From positions 130,909 to 194,908 of the forward strand of contig CAYUPI010000004.1 of NCBI GenBank assembly GCA_964446585.1: a stretch of 64,000 nt of DNA. The letters are read 5' to 3'. Made by a program: the position numbers and the translations under genes. Position 1 is the stretch's first letter, and each line of letters begins with the position of its first letter. Positions 8,177 to 17,000 of the stretch are shown piece after piece. This DNA comes from CAYUPI01 sp964446585. Its GTDB lineage: Bacteria; Verrucomicrobiota; Verrucomicrobiia; Limisphaerales; UBA8199. The notes below the pieces were generated by a model. It saw nothing but the letters and a program-made list of their open reading frames with translations, searched no databases and had not been told where the DNA came from.

Positions 8177-9658
8177 ATGAGCGCCGCAAAGCCAGCCTCG
8201 GAATGGGGAAAGATGGCCACTCGGGTTATGCGGCGCCTTGAAGAGCTTGGCCAAATCAGCGACGAACCGGGCCGGCTGACGCGCACCTTTTGCTCGCCTG
8301 CGATGCGCCGCGCGAATGACCATGTCGGTTCCTGGATGCGCCAAGCAGGCATGACGATCCGTCAGGATGCCATCGGCAATCTGGTCGGCCATTACCCCGG
8401 TCAAAGTGCGAAGTGCGAAGTGCGAAGTGCGAAATGCGAAGTCCATCCTCCTCCGTCAGAAGCACTGCGGAGGACAATAAGTCCATCCTTCTCTGTCAAG
8501 AGCGCTGCGGGGGACAAGAAGTCCAAAGTTCTGCTGCTTGGCTCGCATCTCGATACGGTCCGGGATGCGGGCAAATTCGACGGCGCTCTGGGCGTGCTGG
8601 TAGCCATTGCCTGTGTCCAGAAGCTCCACGAGCGTGGCAGCCGGCTGCCATTTGACATTGACGTCCTCGGTTTTGGAGATGAGGAAGGCATCCGGTATTC
8701 CACAGCCTGCCTGGGTAGCAGGGTCCTCGCGGGAACTTTCGACCGACGCGATTTGAAACGCCGAGACGCCAACGGCGTCACCATGAGGGAGGCCATCCGC
8801 GAATTCGGCGGACGCCCGCAAGCATTGAGCGGCGCGCGGTTCGATCCCGAACGGTTGCTCGGGTACGCCGAGATCCACATCGAACAGGGACCTGTGCTGG
8901 AGCAGCAGAATCTCGCGGTCGGCGTCGTGTCCGCCATAGGCGGTCAAACCCGCGCTCGGATTTCGTTCACTGGGCAGGCCGGACATGCCGGGACCACTCC
9001 GATGAACCTGCGCCGGGATGCGTTGTGCGGTGCCGCCGAGTTTATTTCGGTAGTCGAGGCGCTCGCTCGGAAACAGCGCGGGCTGGTGGCTACTGTCGGC
9101 GAGCTCAAAGTGCTCCGCGGCGCTTCCAATGTGATTCCCGGCCAGGTCCAGCTCAGCCTGGACGTGCGGCATGCGGAAGACGCCAGGCGGCGGGCCGCGT
9201 GCGCCGAATTGAAAAAGCGTGGCCGGGCCATCGCTTCTGAAAGAAAATTGCGATTTGAATGGAAACCGGTCAGTGAGTCACCTGCCATTCGGTGTGATCG
9301 ATGGCTCTCTCAACTAATGAAGGAAGCCGTGCAGCGGCAGCAGGGCTCGGCCGTGAGTTTGCCCAGCGGGGCAGGGCATGACGCGGCGGCCATTGCGGCT
9401 ATCGCCCCCGTAACTATGCTCTTCGTCCGGTGCAAGAACGGTCTCAGCCATCATCCGGCGGAATACGCCTCGAAAAGGGACGTGGGCATCGCTATGGCCG
9501 TCCTGGTTGATTTTTTGCGGGGGCTGGCAAAGAGATTTGGAACGTCCTGCGAGTCACCGACAGTGCGTAGCCGTGGACGTCAGTCGGCGCTGAAAAGCAC
9601 GCGGGAAGAAGGTCCGCCGACTCACGTCGGCGGCTACAATTCAGCCCGCGATTTGTGA
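8177..9658 (+). CDS. allC: Allantoate amidohydrolase with repeat-derived insertion and tail
   Basis: This is an M20-family enzyme of 493 residues from the ATG at 8177, 16 bp after uraH. Active-site motifs are 'LGSHLDTVRDAGKFDG', 'GFGDEEGIRYS', 'AEIHIEQGPVLEQ', 'GQAGHAGTTPMNLRRDA' and 'LPSGAGHDAAAIA'. It cleaves allantoate toward ureidoglycine with release of ammonia and CO2. Two oddities stand out. About 35-40 residues are inserted between 'NLVGHYPG' and 'KVLLLGSHLD', encoded by tandem repeats (8401-8520). A ~40-residue C-terminal tail is encoded by a REP-like inverted repeat (9567-9637). The frame upstream of 8177 only shadows uraH. The stop overlaps the allantoinase start. Confidence 0.9.
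   Translation: MSAAKPASEWGKMATRVMRRLEELGQISDEPGRLTRTFCSPAMRRANDHVGSWMRQAGMTIRQDAIGNLVGHYPGQSAKCEVRSAKCEVHPPPSEALRRTISPSFSVKSAAGDKKSKVLLLGSHLDTVRDAGKFDGALGVLVAIACVQKLHERGSRLPFDIDVLGFGDEEGIRYSTACLGSRVLAGTFDRRDLKRRDANGVTMREAIREFGGRPQALSGARFDPERLLGYAEIHIEQGPVLEQQNLAVGVVSAIGGQTRARISFTGQAGHAGTTPMNLRRDALCGAAEFISVVEALARKQRGLVATVGELKVLRGASNVIPGQVQLSLDVRHAEDARRRAACAELKKRGRAIASERKLRFEWKPVSESPAIRCDRWLSQLMKEAVQRQQGSAVSLPSGAGHDAAAIAAIAPVTMLFVRCKNGLSHHPAEYASKRDVGIAMAVLVDFLRGLAKRFGTSCESPTVRSRGRQSALKSTREEGPPTHVGGYNSARDL
8401..8520 (+). repeat. Repeat insertion inside allC
   Basis: Bases 8404-8441 are AAGTGCG-type 7-8-nt units. They are followed by two direct copies of a 40-nt unit (8441-8480 and 8481-8520) that agree at 33 of 40 positions. 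Each copy begins GTCCATCC and ends near GGAGGAC or GGGGGAC, making it partly self-complementary. The total inserted length keeps the allC frame open. The 18-nt string GTGCGAAATGCGAAGTCC at 8427-8444 recurs exactly at 11878-11895. Confidence 0.8.
9567..9637. repeat. REP-like inverted repeat in the 3' end of allC
   Basis: Arms at 9567-9589 and 9615-9637 are 23 nt long and pair with 3 mismatches, around a 25-nt spacer. The right arm (core ACTCACGTCGGCGGCTAC) recurs with one mismatch at 19179-19201. A related core is in the hairpin at 55154-55244. Here it codes for the C-terminal tail of allC ('PPTHVGGYN'). Confidence 0.7.
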
Positions 9659-11031
9659 GCGATTCCAATTTTGATCTCCTCATCCGGCGTGCCTCTGTCG
9701 TTACCGAGAGCGCCATCAACCGCATGGACATCGGCATCGCTTGGGGCCGCATCGCGGCGCTAGGGCCCGAGCTCAGCGGCTCTGCCCGCGAGACCATCGA
9801 CGCCTCCGGGTTGCACGCCTTTCCCGGGTTGATTGATTCCCACGTCCATTTCAACGAGCCGGGCCGCGCGCATTGGGAAGGGTTCGACTCCGGCTCCCGC
9901 GCTCTCGCCGCCGGCGGCGGCACGCTCTTTTTCGACATGCCGCTCAATTCGACGCCGCCCACGATCGACGCCGCCAGTTTCGATCGGAAACTCGCCGCCG
10001 CGCAGGCTAATTCGCTGGTGGATTTTGCGTTTTGGGGTGGACTCGTGCCGGGCAATGTCCAGCACATGGAAGCGCTCAGCGAGCGCGGTGTGGTCGGCTT
10101 TAAGGCGTTTATGGCCGACAGCGGCATCGAGGATTTCCCCCGGGCGGATGAAGTAACGTTGCGCGCTGGGATGAGGCAGGCCGCCCGATTGGGAAAAATT
10201 GTCGCCGTCCACGCGGAAAGCGAAGAGATGATTCGCTCGAAGACCGACCAGCTTCTGTCAGCCGGGTCCTCGTCCGCTCGCGATTACCTCGACTCTCGGC
10301 CCATCCCCGCCGAGCTCGATGCCATAGGCCGAGCGCTGGACATGGCTGGGGAGAGCGGCTGCGCATTGCACATCGTGCATGTCAGTTGCGGCGCGGGTGT
10401 TGCGCTTGTCGCTTCCGCTCGAAAGCAAGGAGTGAACGTTACCTGCGAAACTTGCCCACACTACCTCACGCTGACTGAAGAGGACGTGTTTCGGTTGGGT
10501 GCAGTTGCGAAAAGCGCCCCGCCACTGCGTGCCAAACCAGCCCAGGATTCTTTGTGGGAGTACCTCAGGTCGGACCAGATCACCACGGTGGGCTCCGATC
10601 ACTCGCCGTCGCCTCCCGAGCTGAAGACCGGCACGAATTTTTTCAGAGTCTGGGGCGGCATTTCCGGCATTCAGCACACGCTGCCGCTTCTTCTTACCGA
10701 AGGCCACGTCCAGCGCAACGTCGTTCTGCCAATTATCGCGCGGCTCACCTCTTTCAATGTCGCTGAGCGATTTGCGCTGCCGGCTGCGAAAGGTCGAATT
10801 GGCCTGCAGGCCGAGGCGGATTTCGCGCTAGTGGATCTGGGGCTGTCTTCCGAAGTCCGGGCCGGCGATTTGCTGTGCCGACACCCGCAAACGCCTTACA
10901 TTGGACGCACGTTGACAGGCAAAGTTGTCCGGACCATTCTCCGCGGGCAAACGGTTTGTCTGGACGGGAAAATTGTCTCGCAACCGATGGGCCGTTTGGT
11001 CAGACGGGAAGGCTCGACGAGCCCAAAATGA
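9655..11031 (+). CDS. allB: Allantoinase
   Basis: This 458-residue cyclic amidohydrolase starts with a GTG that overlaps the allC stop (GTGA). Metal-site features are 'DSHVHFNEPGR' (~61), the carboxylated lysine in 'VGFKAFMAD' (~149), 'AVHAESEEM' (~184), 'LHIVHVSCG' (~241) and 'TVGSDHSPSP' (~315). This is the allantoinase pattern rather than dihydropyrimidinase or dihydroorotase. It opens allantoin to allantoate, the substrate of the upstream gene product. Confidence 0.94.
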   Translation: MSDSNFDLLIRRASVVTESAINRMDIGIAWGRIAALGPELSGSARETIDASGLHAFPGLIDSHVHFNEPGRAHWEGFDSGSRALAAGGGTLFFDMPLNSTPPTIDAASFDRKLAAAQANSLVDFAFWGGLVPGNVQHMEALSERGVVGFKAFMADSGIEDFPRADEVTLRAGMRQAARLGKIVAVHAESEEMIRSKTDQLLSAGSSSARDYLDSRPIPAELDAIGRALDMAGESGCALHIVHVSCGAGVALVASARKQGVNVTCETCPHYLTLTEEDVFRLGAVAKSAPPLRAKPAQDSLWEYLRSDQITTVGSDHSPSPPELKTGTNFFRVWGGISGIQHTLPLLLTEGHVQRNVVLPIIARLTSFNVAERFALPAAKGRIGLQAEADFALVDLGLSSEVRAGDLLCRHPQTPYIGRTLTGKVVRTILRGQTVCLDGKIVSQPMGRLVRREGSTSPK

Positions 11032-11110
11032 CGGCGAGCCGTGGAGCTATTGATTTTTGCGGCGCGCGACGTGTTGACCTTAGAATGCAGCAGATTTGAA
11101 CCGCTTAGTT

Positions 11111-11854
11111 ATGACTAACCTCTTTGGCAGCACCCGTAGCGCAATTAAAGAGCGCTATGGCTTGATTGCTCCCAGCGGCTTTGTGCCCAGCGTTCTGCCC
11201 GGCTGGCAAAAGGCTGTGTGCCACGTAGTCATCTCTCCTGCCCTGGGCGCGCGGTTCTGCCAAATTCACGTTACGCTGGAACAGGACGGCCAGTGTCAGG
11301 GCAACACCGGCGCGAATGAGTATTTCATCTATGTCCTCGAAGGCGCGGCCAGCATTCTGGTCGAAGAACGCCGGCGCCGGCTCGAGACTGGCAACTACGT
11401 TTACCTGCCGGCCGCCACCGACGTGCAATTGAAAAGCAACGGGTCCGCCACTCGCATTTTGATTTTTCAAAAGCCTTATCAACCGTTGCCCGGCGTGGCC
11501 AAACCGACCGCCCTGGTCGGCCAGGAGCGCGACATCAAAGGCCAGCCCTTCCTCGGCAATGAAGACGCCCGGTTGCAAGTGCTGTTGCCCGAGGAGCCCG
11601 CCTTCGACATGGCCGTCAATATTTTTACTTATCAGCCAGGAGCGACACTGCCGTTCGTGGAAACCCACATCATGGAGCATGGCCTTCTGATGCTGCGAGG
11701 GCAGGGCATCTACCGGTTGAATGCCGATTGGCATCCGGTGCAAGCCGGCGATGTGATCTGGATGGCGCCGTATTGCCCGCAATGGTTCGTGGCGATGGGC
11801 AAAACACCGGCCAGTTACATCTACTACAAAGACGTGAACCGGGATCCGATTTGA
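11111..11854 (+). CDS. allE: (S)-ureidoglycine aminohydrolase, bicupin
   Basis: This 247-residue double-cupin protein has the AllE/UGlyAH fold. The N-terminal barrel has 'ANEYFIYVLEGAASI'. The C-terminal barrel carries the metal site in 'PFVETHIMEHGLLMLRG' and 'QAGDVIWMAPYCPQWF', and the end is 'YYKDVNRDP', typical of the family. It converts ureidoglycine to ureidoglycolate and releases ammonia (Mn-dependent in characterised members). The TTG at 11096 is an alternative start, but the ATG at 11111 gives the usual 'NLFGSTRSAIKERYGLI' N-terminus. Confidence 0.93.
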   Translation: MTNLFGSTRSAIKERYGLIAPSGFVPSVLPGWQKAVCHVVISPALGARFCQIHVTLEQDGQCQGNTGANEYFIYVLEGAASILVEERRRRLETGNYVYLPAATDVQLKSNGSATRILIFQKPYQPLPGVAKPTALVGQERDIKGQPFLGNEDARLQVLLPEEPAFDMAVNIFTYQPGATLPFVETHIMEHGLLMLRGQGIYRLNADWHPVQAGDVIWMAPYCPQWFVAMGKTPASYIYYKDVNRDPI

Positions 11855-12002
11855 ATATCTGAAGCCCGAGGTCCGAAGTGCGAAATGCGAAGTCCGAAAT
11901 CCGGAGACGGATGCTTTAGTGACGGTCTGCCGTTCGCGCGCCCGGGCTTTTTCGATCGTTGCTTTCTCCCCGCGCACCGCTACCATCCGCGCTTCGAGTG
12001 TT
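11855..12002. repeat. Degenerate tandem repeat 'GTCCGAAGTGCGAAATGCG' type
   Basis: After allE, 11868-11905 consists of CCGAAGTGCGAAATGCGAAG-like units, with an exact 18-nt match to the insertion inside allC. The rest of the gap up to the GAF gene is unremarkable. Confidence 0.6.
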
Positions 12003-12650
12003 ATGACGCCAGCGCGTGCCCCGAAAAACGAGAAGAAACGGCTCAAAGTGCTGTGGGAATACTCCGTGCTCGACACCGTGCCGGAGGAAATCTTCGACGA
12101 CTTGACTGAACTGGCGGCGCGCATCTGCGAGGCGCCGATCGCTATGATTACGCTCGTGGACGAAAAACGTCAGTGGTTCAAATCCAAGGTCGGCGTCAGC
12201 GTCAGCGAGACGTCGCGGGACATTTCCTTTTGTTCCCATGCCATTACGCAGCCCGGGTTGTTTATCGTGCCGGATGCAACCAAGGACGAGCGATTTGCGG
12301 ATAACCCCCTCGTGACTTCCGATCCGAAGGTGCGCTTTTACGCGGGCGCGCCGCTCATTACGGCCGACGGTTATGCCCTGGGAACACTCTGTGTCATTGA
12401 CAAAGTCCCGCGCGAATTGCACCCCGACCAGAAACAGGCCTTATGCATCCTCGCCCGCCACGTCGTCATCCAACTGGAACTCCGCAGACGTTCCGCAGAG
12501 CTGGCCAGTGCCCGGAACGAACTCGGGAGAATGAAGACCGCCCTGGCTCAGGTGCGAAAGGAGCTGGCCAAAGTCCGCCGCGGGCTGCGTCGGTCCCGAG
12601 CGACCCACAACTCGCGTCCCGCCCGCCCCAAGGCCAAAGGCCGCAGGTAA
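12003..12650 (+). CDS. GAF-domain protein with C-terminal coiled coil
   Basis: This 215-residue protein has a single GAF domain: 'RLKVLWEYSVLDTVPEEIF' at the start, then 'LVDEKRQWFKSKVG', 'RDISFCSHAI', 'VPDATKDERFADNPLV' and 'GYALGTLCVID'. A basic, heptad-rich helix follows ('ARNELGRMKTALAQVRKEL'). This GAF subtype usually fronts histidine kinases or cyclases, but no output domain is present. It may be a stand-alone sensor or partner protein. Its position inside the ureide cluster does not reveal a ligand. The upstream frame to 11919 is repeat-derived, so the ATG at 12003 is used. Confidence 0.82.
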   Translation: MTPARAPKNEKKRLKVLWEYSVLDTVPEEIFDDLTELAARICEAPIAMITLVDEKRQWFKSKVGVSVSETSRDISFCSHAITQPGLFIVPDATKDERFADNPLVTSDPKVRFYAGAPLITADGYALGTLCVIDKVPRELHPDQKQALCILARHVVIQLELRRRSAELASARNELGRMKTALAQVRKELAKVRRGLRRSRATHNSRPARPKAKGRR

Positions 12651-12696
12651 TTTCTCTGGCGCGTTCGCCGCGCCGACTGACGGCCCCGTTCCTTTC

Positions 12697-13944
12697 ATGG
12701 CGCTTTCGCTGACCATTGACAGCCCTCGCCTCGAGAAACAACTCGGAGCCCTTGCCGCCATTTCCGAAGCGCCGCCTCCGGTGGTTACGCGCGTGCTGTT
12801 TTCCGATGCCGATCGCCGCGGGCGGTCGTTCGTGAAGGATCTTTGCCGTGAAGCCAGCCTACAAGTGAGCGAAGACGCGGTTGGTAACCTCTTCGCCCGC
12901 TGGTCAGGAAAAGAGTCGCAACTGACGCCGATTGCCACCGGATCCCACATTGACGCCGTCCCAAACGCGGGGCGTTTCGATGGCGTGGTCGGCGTGCTTG
13001 GCGCATTGGAAGCCGTGCGCTCGCTAAAGAGCGCGGGTTTCGAACCGCGCCGGAGCATTGAAATCATCATGTTCACGGCGGAAGAGCCGACCCGCTTCGG
13101 CATGGGTTGCCTGGGCAGCCGCCTGCTGTCGGGAGCGCTGAGCCCGGAGAAGGCCGCCGCCTTGCGCGATCCCGAAGGCAAGACCCTCGACCTGTGGCGC
13201 ACTGAGGCCGGGTATGGGAAACGGCCATTGACCTCTGTCCGGTTGGCGCGGAACTGCTACGCCGGTTTCATCGAGCTGCACATCGAGCAAGGACCGCTGC
13301 TTGAACGAGAGCGCGTGGCAATCGGAGTTGTCAGGATCATCGCAGCCCCTAGTACCCTGCGCGTGCGACTTGTCGGAACAGGGGGCCACGCCGGTGCCGT
13401 GCTGATGCCGGACAGGCATGACGCCTTGCTCGCGGGTGCGGAGATCGCGCTCGCCGTCGAGCAAGCCGCATTGTGCAGCGGCAGTCCAGATACAGTCGCC
13501 ACTACGGGAGCTTTCCGCATCGAGCCGGGTGCCGTCAACAGCGTGCCGTCGGGCGCCTGGTTGGAAATAGATCTGCGCGACGTGCAACTAAGCACGAGGG
13601 ACGCAGCCCTCCGTCAGATTGAGACGGCTGTCCGCGACATCTGCCAACGCCGAGGCGTCGAATTTCAACTCGAACGCCTGAACGCGGACGCGCCGGCCAC
13701 CTGTGATCCAGAACTCATCAAGACCGTCCTCTCGGTGTGCGATGAGCTCGACTTGTCCGCCCGGGAAATGATCAGTCGCGCTTACCACGATACGCTGTTC
13801 ATGGCCAGGTTATGTCCTACAACCATGATCTTCATCCCGTGCCGTGGGGGCGTCAGCCATAGGCCGGACGAATATTCCTCGCCGGACCAGATCCGTGACG
13901 GAGTACTGGTCCTCGCGCAAAGTTTAGCGCGACTAGGCGTCTGA
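12697..13944 (+). CDS. M20-family ureidoglycolate amidohydrolase-like enzyme
   Basis: This 415-residue protein is the third M20 carbamoylase-type enzyme of the cluster. It has 'TGSHIDAVPNAGRFDGVVG' and, most tellingly, 'FTAEEPTRFGMGCLGSRLL'. I recall near-identical wording in plant ureidoglycolate amidohydrolases. 'IELHIEQGPLLERE' and 'AYHDTLFMA' complete the site. It would hydrolyse ureidoglycolate to glyoxylate, ammonia and CO2, finishing the pathway begun by uraH, uraD, allB, allC and allE. Another N-carbamoyl substrate remains possible. Confidence 0.87.
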   Translation: MALSLTIDSPRLEKQLGALAAISEAPPPVVTRVLFSDADRRGRSFVKDLCREASLQVSEDAVGNLFARWSGKESQLTPIATGSHIDAVPNAGRFDGVVGVLGALEAVRSLKSAGFEPRRSIEIIMFTAEEPTRFGMGCLGSRLLSGALSPEKAAALRDPEGKTLDLWRTEAGYGKRPLTSVRLARNCYAGFIELHIEQGPLLERERVAIGVVRIIAAPSTLRVRLVGTGGHAGAVLMPDRHDALLAGAEIALAVEQAALCSGSPDTVATTGAFRIEPGAVNSVPSGAWLEIDLRDVQLSTRDAALRQIETAVRDICQRRGVEFQLERLNADAPATCDPELIKTVLSVCDELDLSAREMISRAYHDTLFMARLCPTTMIFIPCRGGVSHRPDEYSSPDQIRDGVLVLAQSLARLGV

Positions 13945-13949
13945 ACCAG

Positions 13950-13982
13950 GCCCGCCTTTTTATTGCAGGCGCGGGATTTTTT
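13950..13982 (+). terminator. Possible weak Rho-independent terminator
   Basis: GCCCGCC and GGCGCGGG can pair imperfectly (two unpaired bases) around a T-rich loop and are followed by ATTTTTT. It lies in the 61-bp gap between the ureidoglycolate amidohydrolase gene and the xanthine dehydrogenase gene. It could attenuate read-through. Confidence 0.3.
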
Positions 13983-14005
13983 GGCTATGCTTGGCTGGAA
14001 GCACT

Positions 14006-17000
14006 ATGGACGGGGCCCTTGAGTTTATTCTGAACAGCCGTCGGGTTCGGCTCGCGGATTGTTCGCCCAATGCCACTCTGCTGGATTATCTCAGGGGCTG
14101 CGGTTTTACCGGTTCCAAAGAAGGCTGCGCCGAGGGCGATTGCGGAGCGTGTTCCGTGGCAATCGTGGACCGGGATTCCCGGGGACGCGCCTGCTACCGC
14201 GCCATCAACAGTTGCCTGGTGCCGATTTCACTCCTGGCGGGGCGCGAGATTATCTCGGTCGAAGGAGTAGCCTTTCGCAACAAAACCCAAAACCCAAAAC
14301 CCAAAATCCAATCGCGCCACGCGGTGTCTCCCACCGAGGCAATCGACGAGGTCCAGCTCCACCCGGTCCAGGAAACAATGGTTCGCTGCCACGGCTCGCA
14401 ATGCGGCTATTGCACGCCCGGGTTCATCCTGTCGCTGTTCGAGGGCTATTACCGCGGCGACATTTCCAAATCGGATCAACTGGACGATCAGCTTTGCGGC
14501 AATCTTTGCCGGTGCACCGGCTACCGACCGATTCGTGAAGCGGCTCTCGAGGCCTTCCCGGCACGACATCGCAAAAATGGCCGAGACCCATTCGCGGAGC
14601 GGCTGGAACGGCCGGTCCCGTCTCTGGATGAAGTCGAGTACGCGCTCGACGGTGAAATGTTTTTCCGGCCATCGTCGCTCCCGCAGCTCCTGCAGTTGAT
14701 GGAGCGATTTCCTGACAGCAGGCTGATCGCCGGTGCGACGGAACTTGGACTGGACATTACGAAGCGATTCAAGAAGTTCCCAACCCTCATCTCAGTTGAG
14801 GCGGTGCCCGACTTGAAAGAAATCCACTCGACGGATTCTGAATGGCGCATCGGCGCTGCTGCTACGCTCACCGAAATCGAGGAACAGATGGCGGAGGAAT
14901 TTCCAGCTCTCGCCGACATGTTGCGCGTCTTTGGCTCGCGCCAAATCCGCAATCGCGCCACCATGGGCGGCAACCTTGTCACGGCTTCGCCCATCGGCGA
15001 CAGCGCGCCGGTGTTGCTGGCGCTGGACGCCAAAGTCGTTCTGGTCTCTGCTCAACCTGCACTTGCGACGCCCCCCTCGCAGCTTCCCTCGCTGATCGAG
15101 CGCATACTGCAGCTCGACGACTTTTTTGTGACTTATCGCAAAACCGCGCTGCGGCCGGGTGAAATCCTCAAAACAATTTTGGTGCCGCGTTCCGACAGCG
15201 AATCCGGCCTTCGTCGATTCTGCCGGTGGTATAAAGTTTCGAAGCGACGGGAAATGGACATCAGTACCGCGGCGGCCTGTTTTTGCGTCGATATCGACCA
15301 CCAGCGCATCGTCAGGGACGCCCGACTCGCTTATGGTGGCGTGGCTCCGATGCCTGTGCGCGCCCACAAGACTGAGGCAGCTCTGCTCGGGATGCCGTGG
15401 AGCAAAGAGACACTCTCTCGAGTTGTACCCATCTTGCAGAGTGAGTTCACCCCGATTTCCGACGTGCGCGGCTCGGCCGAGTACCGACGAGGGCTGGGTG
15501 CGAGCCTTTTTGAGAAGTTCTATCAAGAGACCTCTGAGGAGCCGAACGATCGCCGGGACCAAGGTCTGCCGCTGCTCGTTAGGTCTCCGGCCGAAGGACG
15601 GAAGCGCGCGTTGCCGCATGAGAGCGCGCACAAGCATGTCACGGGCGAGGCGATTTACACCGATGACCAAGCCTGCGGCACACGCATGCTCGACGTCTGG
15701 CCTGTCTGTTCGCCGCACGCGCGCGCGCGGGTCCTCCGGCGGGATGCGACGGTCGCATGCAAGATGCCCGGCATAAAAGCGGTGCTCCTGGCTGAAGACG
15801 TACCGGGCCTGAACGATGCGGGCACAAAACTCGATGAAGCGTTGCTGGCCACTGATAATGTGTTTTATCACGGTCAGATTGTCGCGCTGGTCGTTGGTGA
15901 ATCTCAGGAAGTTTGCCGTGCCACGGCTGATAAAGTTCTTGTCGATTACGAGCCCCTTGAGCCGATTCTGACTCTGACGGAGGCGATCGCCCAAGGGAGC
16001 TTTCACAATGAACCGAATTTTATCCGCCGCGGCGACATTGAGGCGGCGCTTGCCGCTGCGCCCTTGATTCTGCGCGGCGAATTCGAGTTAGGCGGCCAGG
16101 AACACTTTTACCTCGAAACTCATGCGGCGTGGGCCGAACCGGGCGAGGATGGCACGATGTTCGTGACCTCATCGACCCAGCATCCTTCCGAAGTCCAGAC
16201 GGTGGTGGCGCACGCCCTCCGTCAGCCCGTAAACAATATCATTGTGCAATGTCCTCGTATGGGCGGTGGCTTCGGCGGCAAGGAAACCCAGGCGGCAATG
16301 CCCGCGGCCCTGGCTGCGCTAGCCGCGCATCATACTGGCCGAGCCGTGCGCGTTCGATTCAATCGCGATCAGGACATGATCCTCACCGGCCATCGGCATC
16401 CCTTCCGGGCGGAATTCGCGGTCGGCTTCGACACCCAGGGCCGGCTGCTGGCGGCGCGAGTGCACCTGACCTCAAACGGCGGTTGGGCATTGGATCTATC
16501 ACAAGCCGTCACTGACCGCGCGCTCTTTCATCTGGATAATGCCTATTACATTCCCGCGGTCGAGTTTCGCGGCCAGGTGGCGAAGACCAATCTTTCGTCG
16601 AACACCGCTTTTCGGGGGTTCGGTGGCCCGCAGGGCATGCTCGTCATCGAGGAAATCATCGATCGCATCGCACGTCGGCTCGGCCTTCCACCGGAAACGG
16701 TCCGCGAACGAAATCTCTATCGTGGCAAGGGCGAGACGAACACAACTCATTACGGACTGGAGATCGCGGACAACCGCATTCAAACCATCTGGCGCGAGTT
16801 GAAGATGTCCAGCGGCCTGACACGGCGCCGCGCCGAGATTGCAGCCTGGAACCGGAAGCATCCTCATCGGAAGCGCGGTCTGGCGATGACTCCCGTCAAG
16901 TTCGGTATCAGCTTCACGGTGACGCATCTCAATCAGGCAGGCGCGTTCGTTTTGATTTACCAGGATGGCACAGTGCAGGTGAATCATGGAGCCACCGAAA

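Noticed and set aside
8404..8441. Short regular repeats that resemble a mini CRISPR array
   Set aside because: Units are 7-8 nt with no unique spacers, lie inside an open gene, and no cas gene is present. The same holds for the other tandem runs in the window.
9655..11031. Allantoinase gene read instead as dihydropyrimidinase, completing the pyrimidine pathway
   Set aside because: The motifs around the metal site and the operon position between allC and allE fit allantoinase better. A dihydropyrimidinase remains missing.
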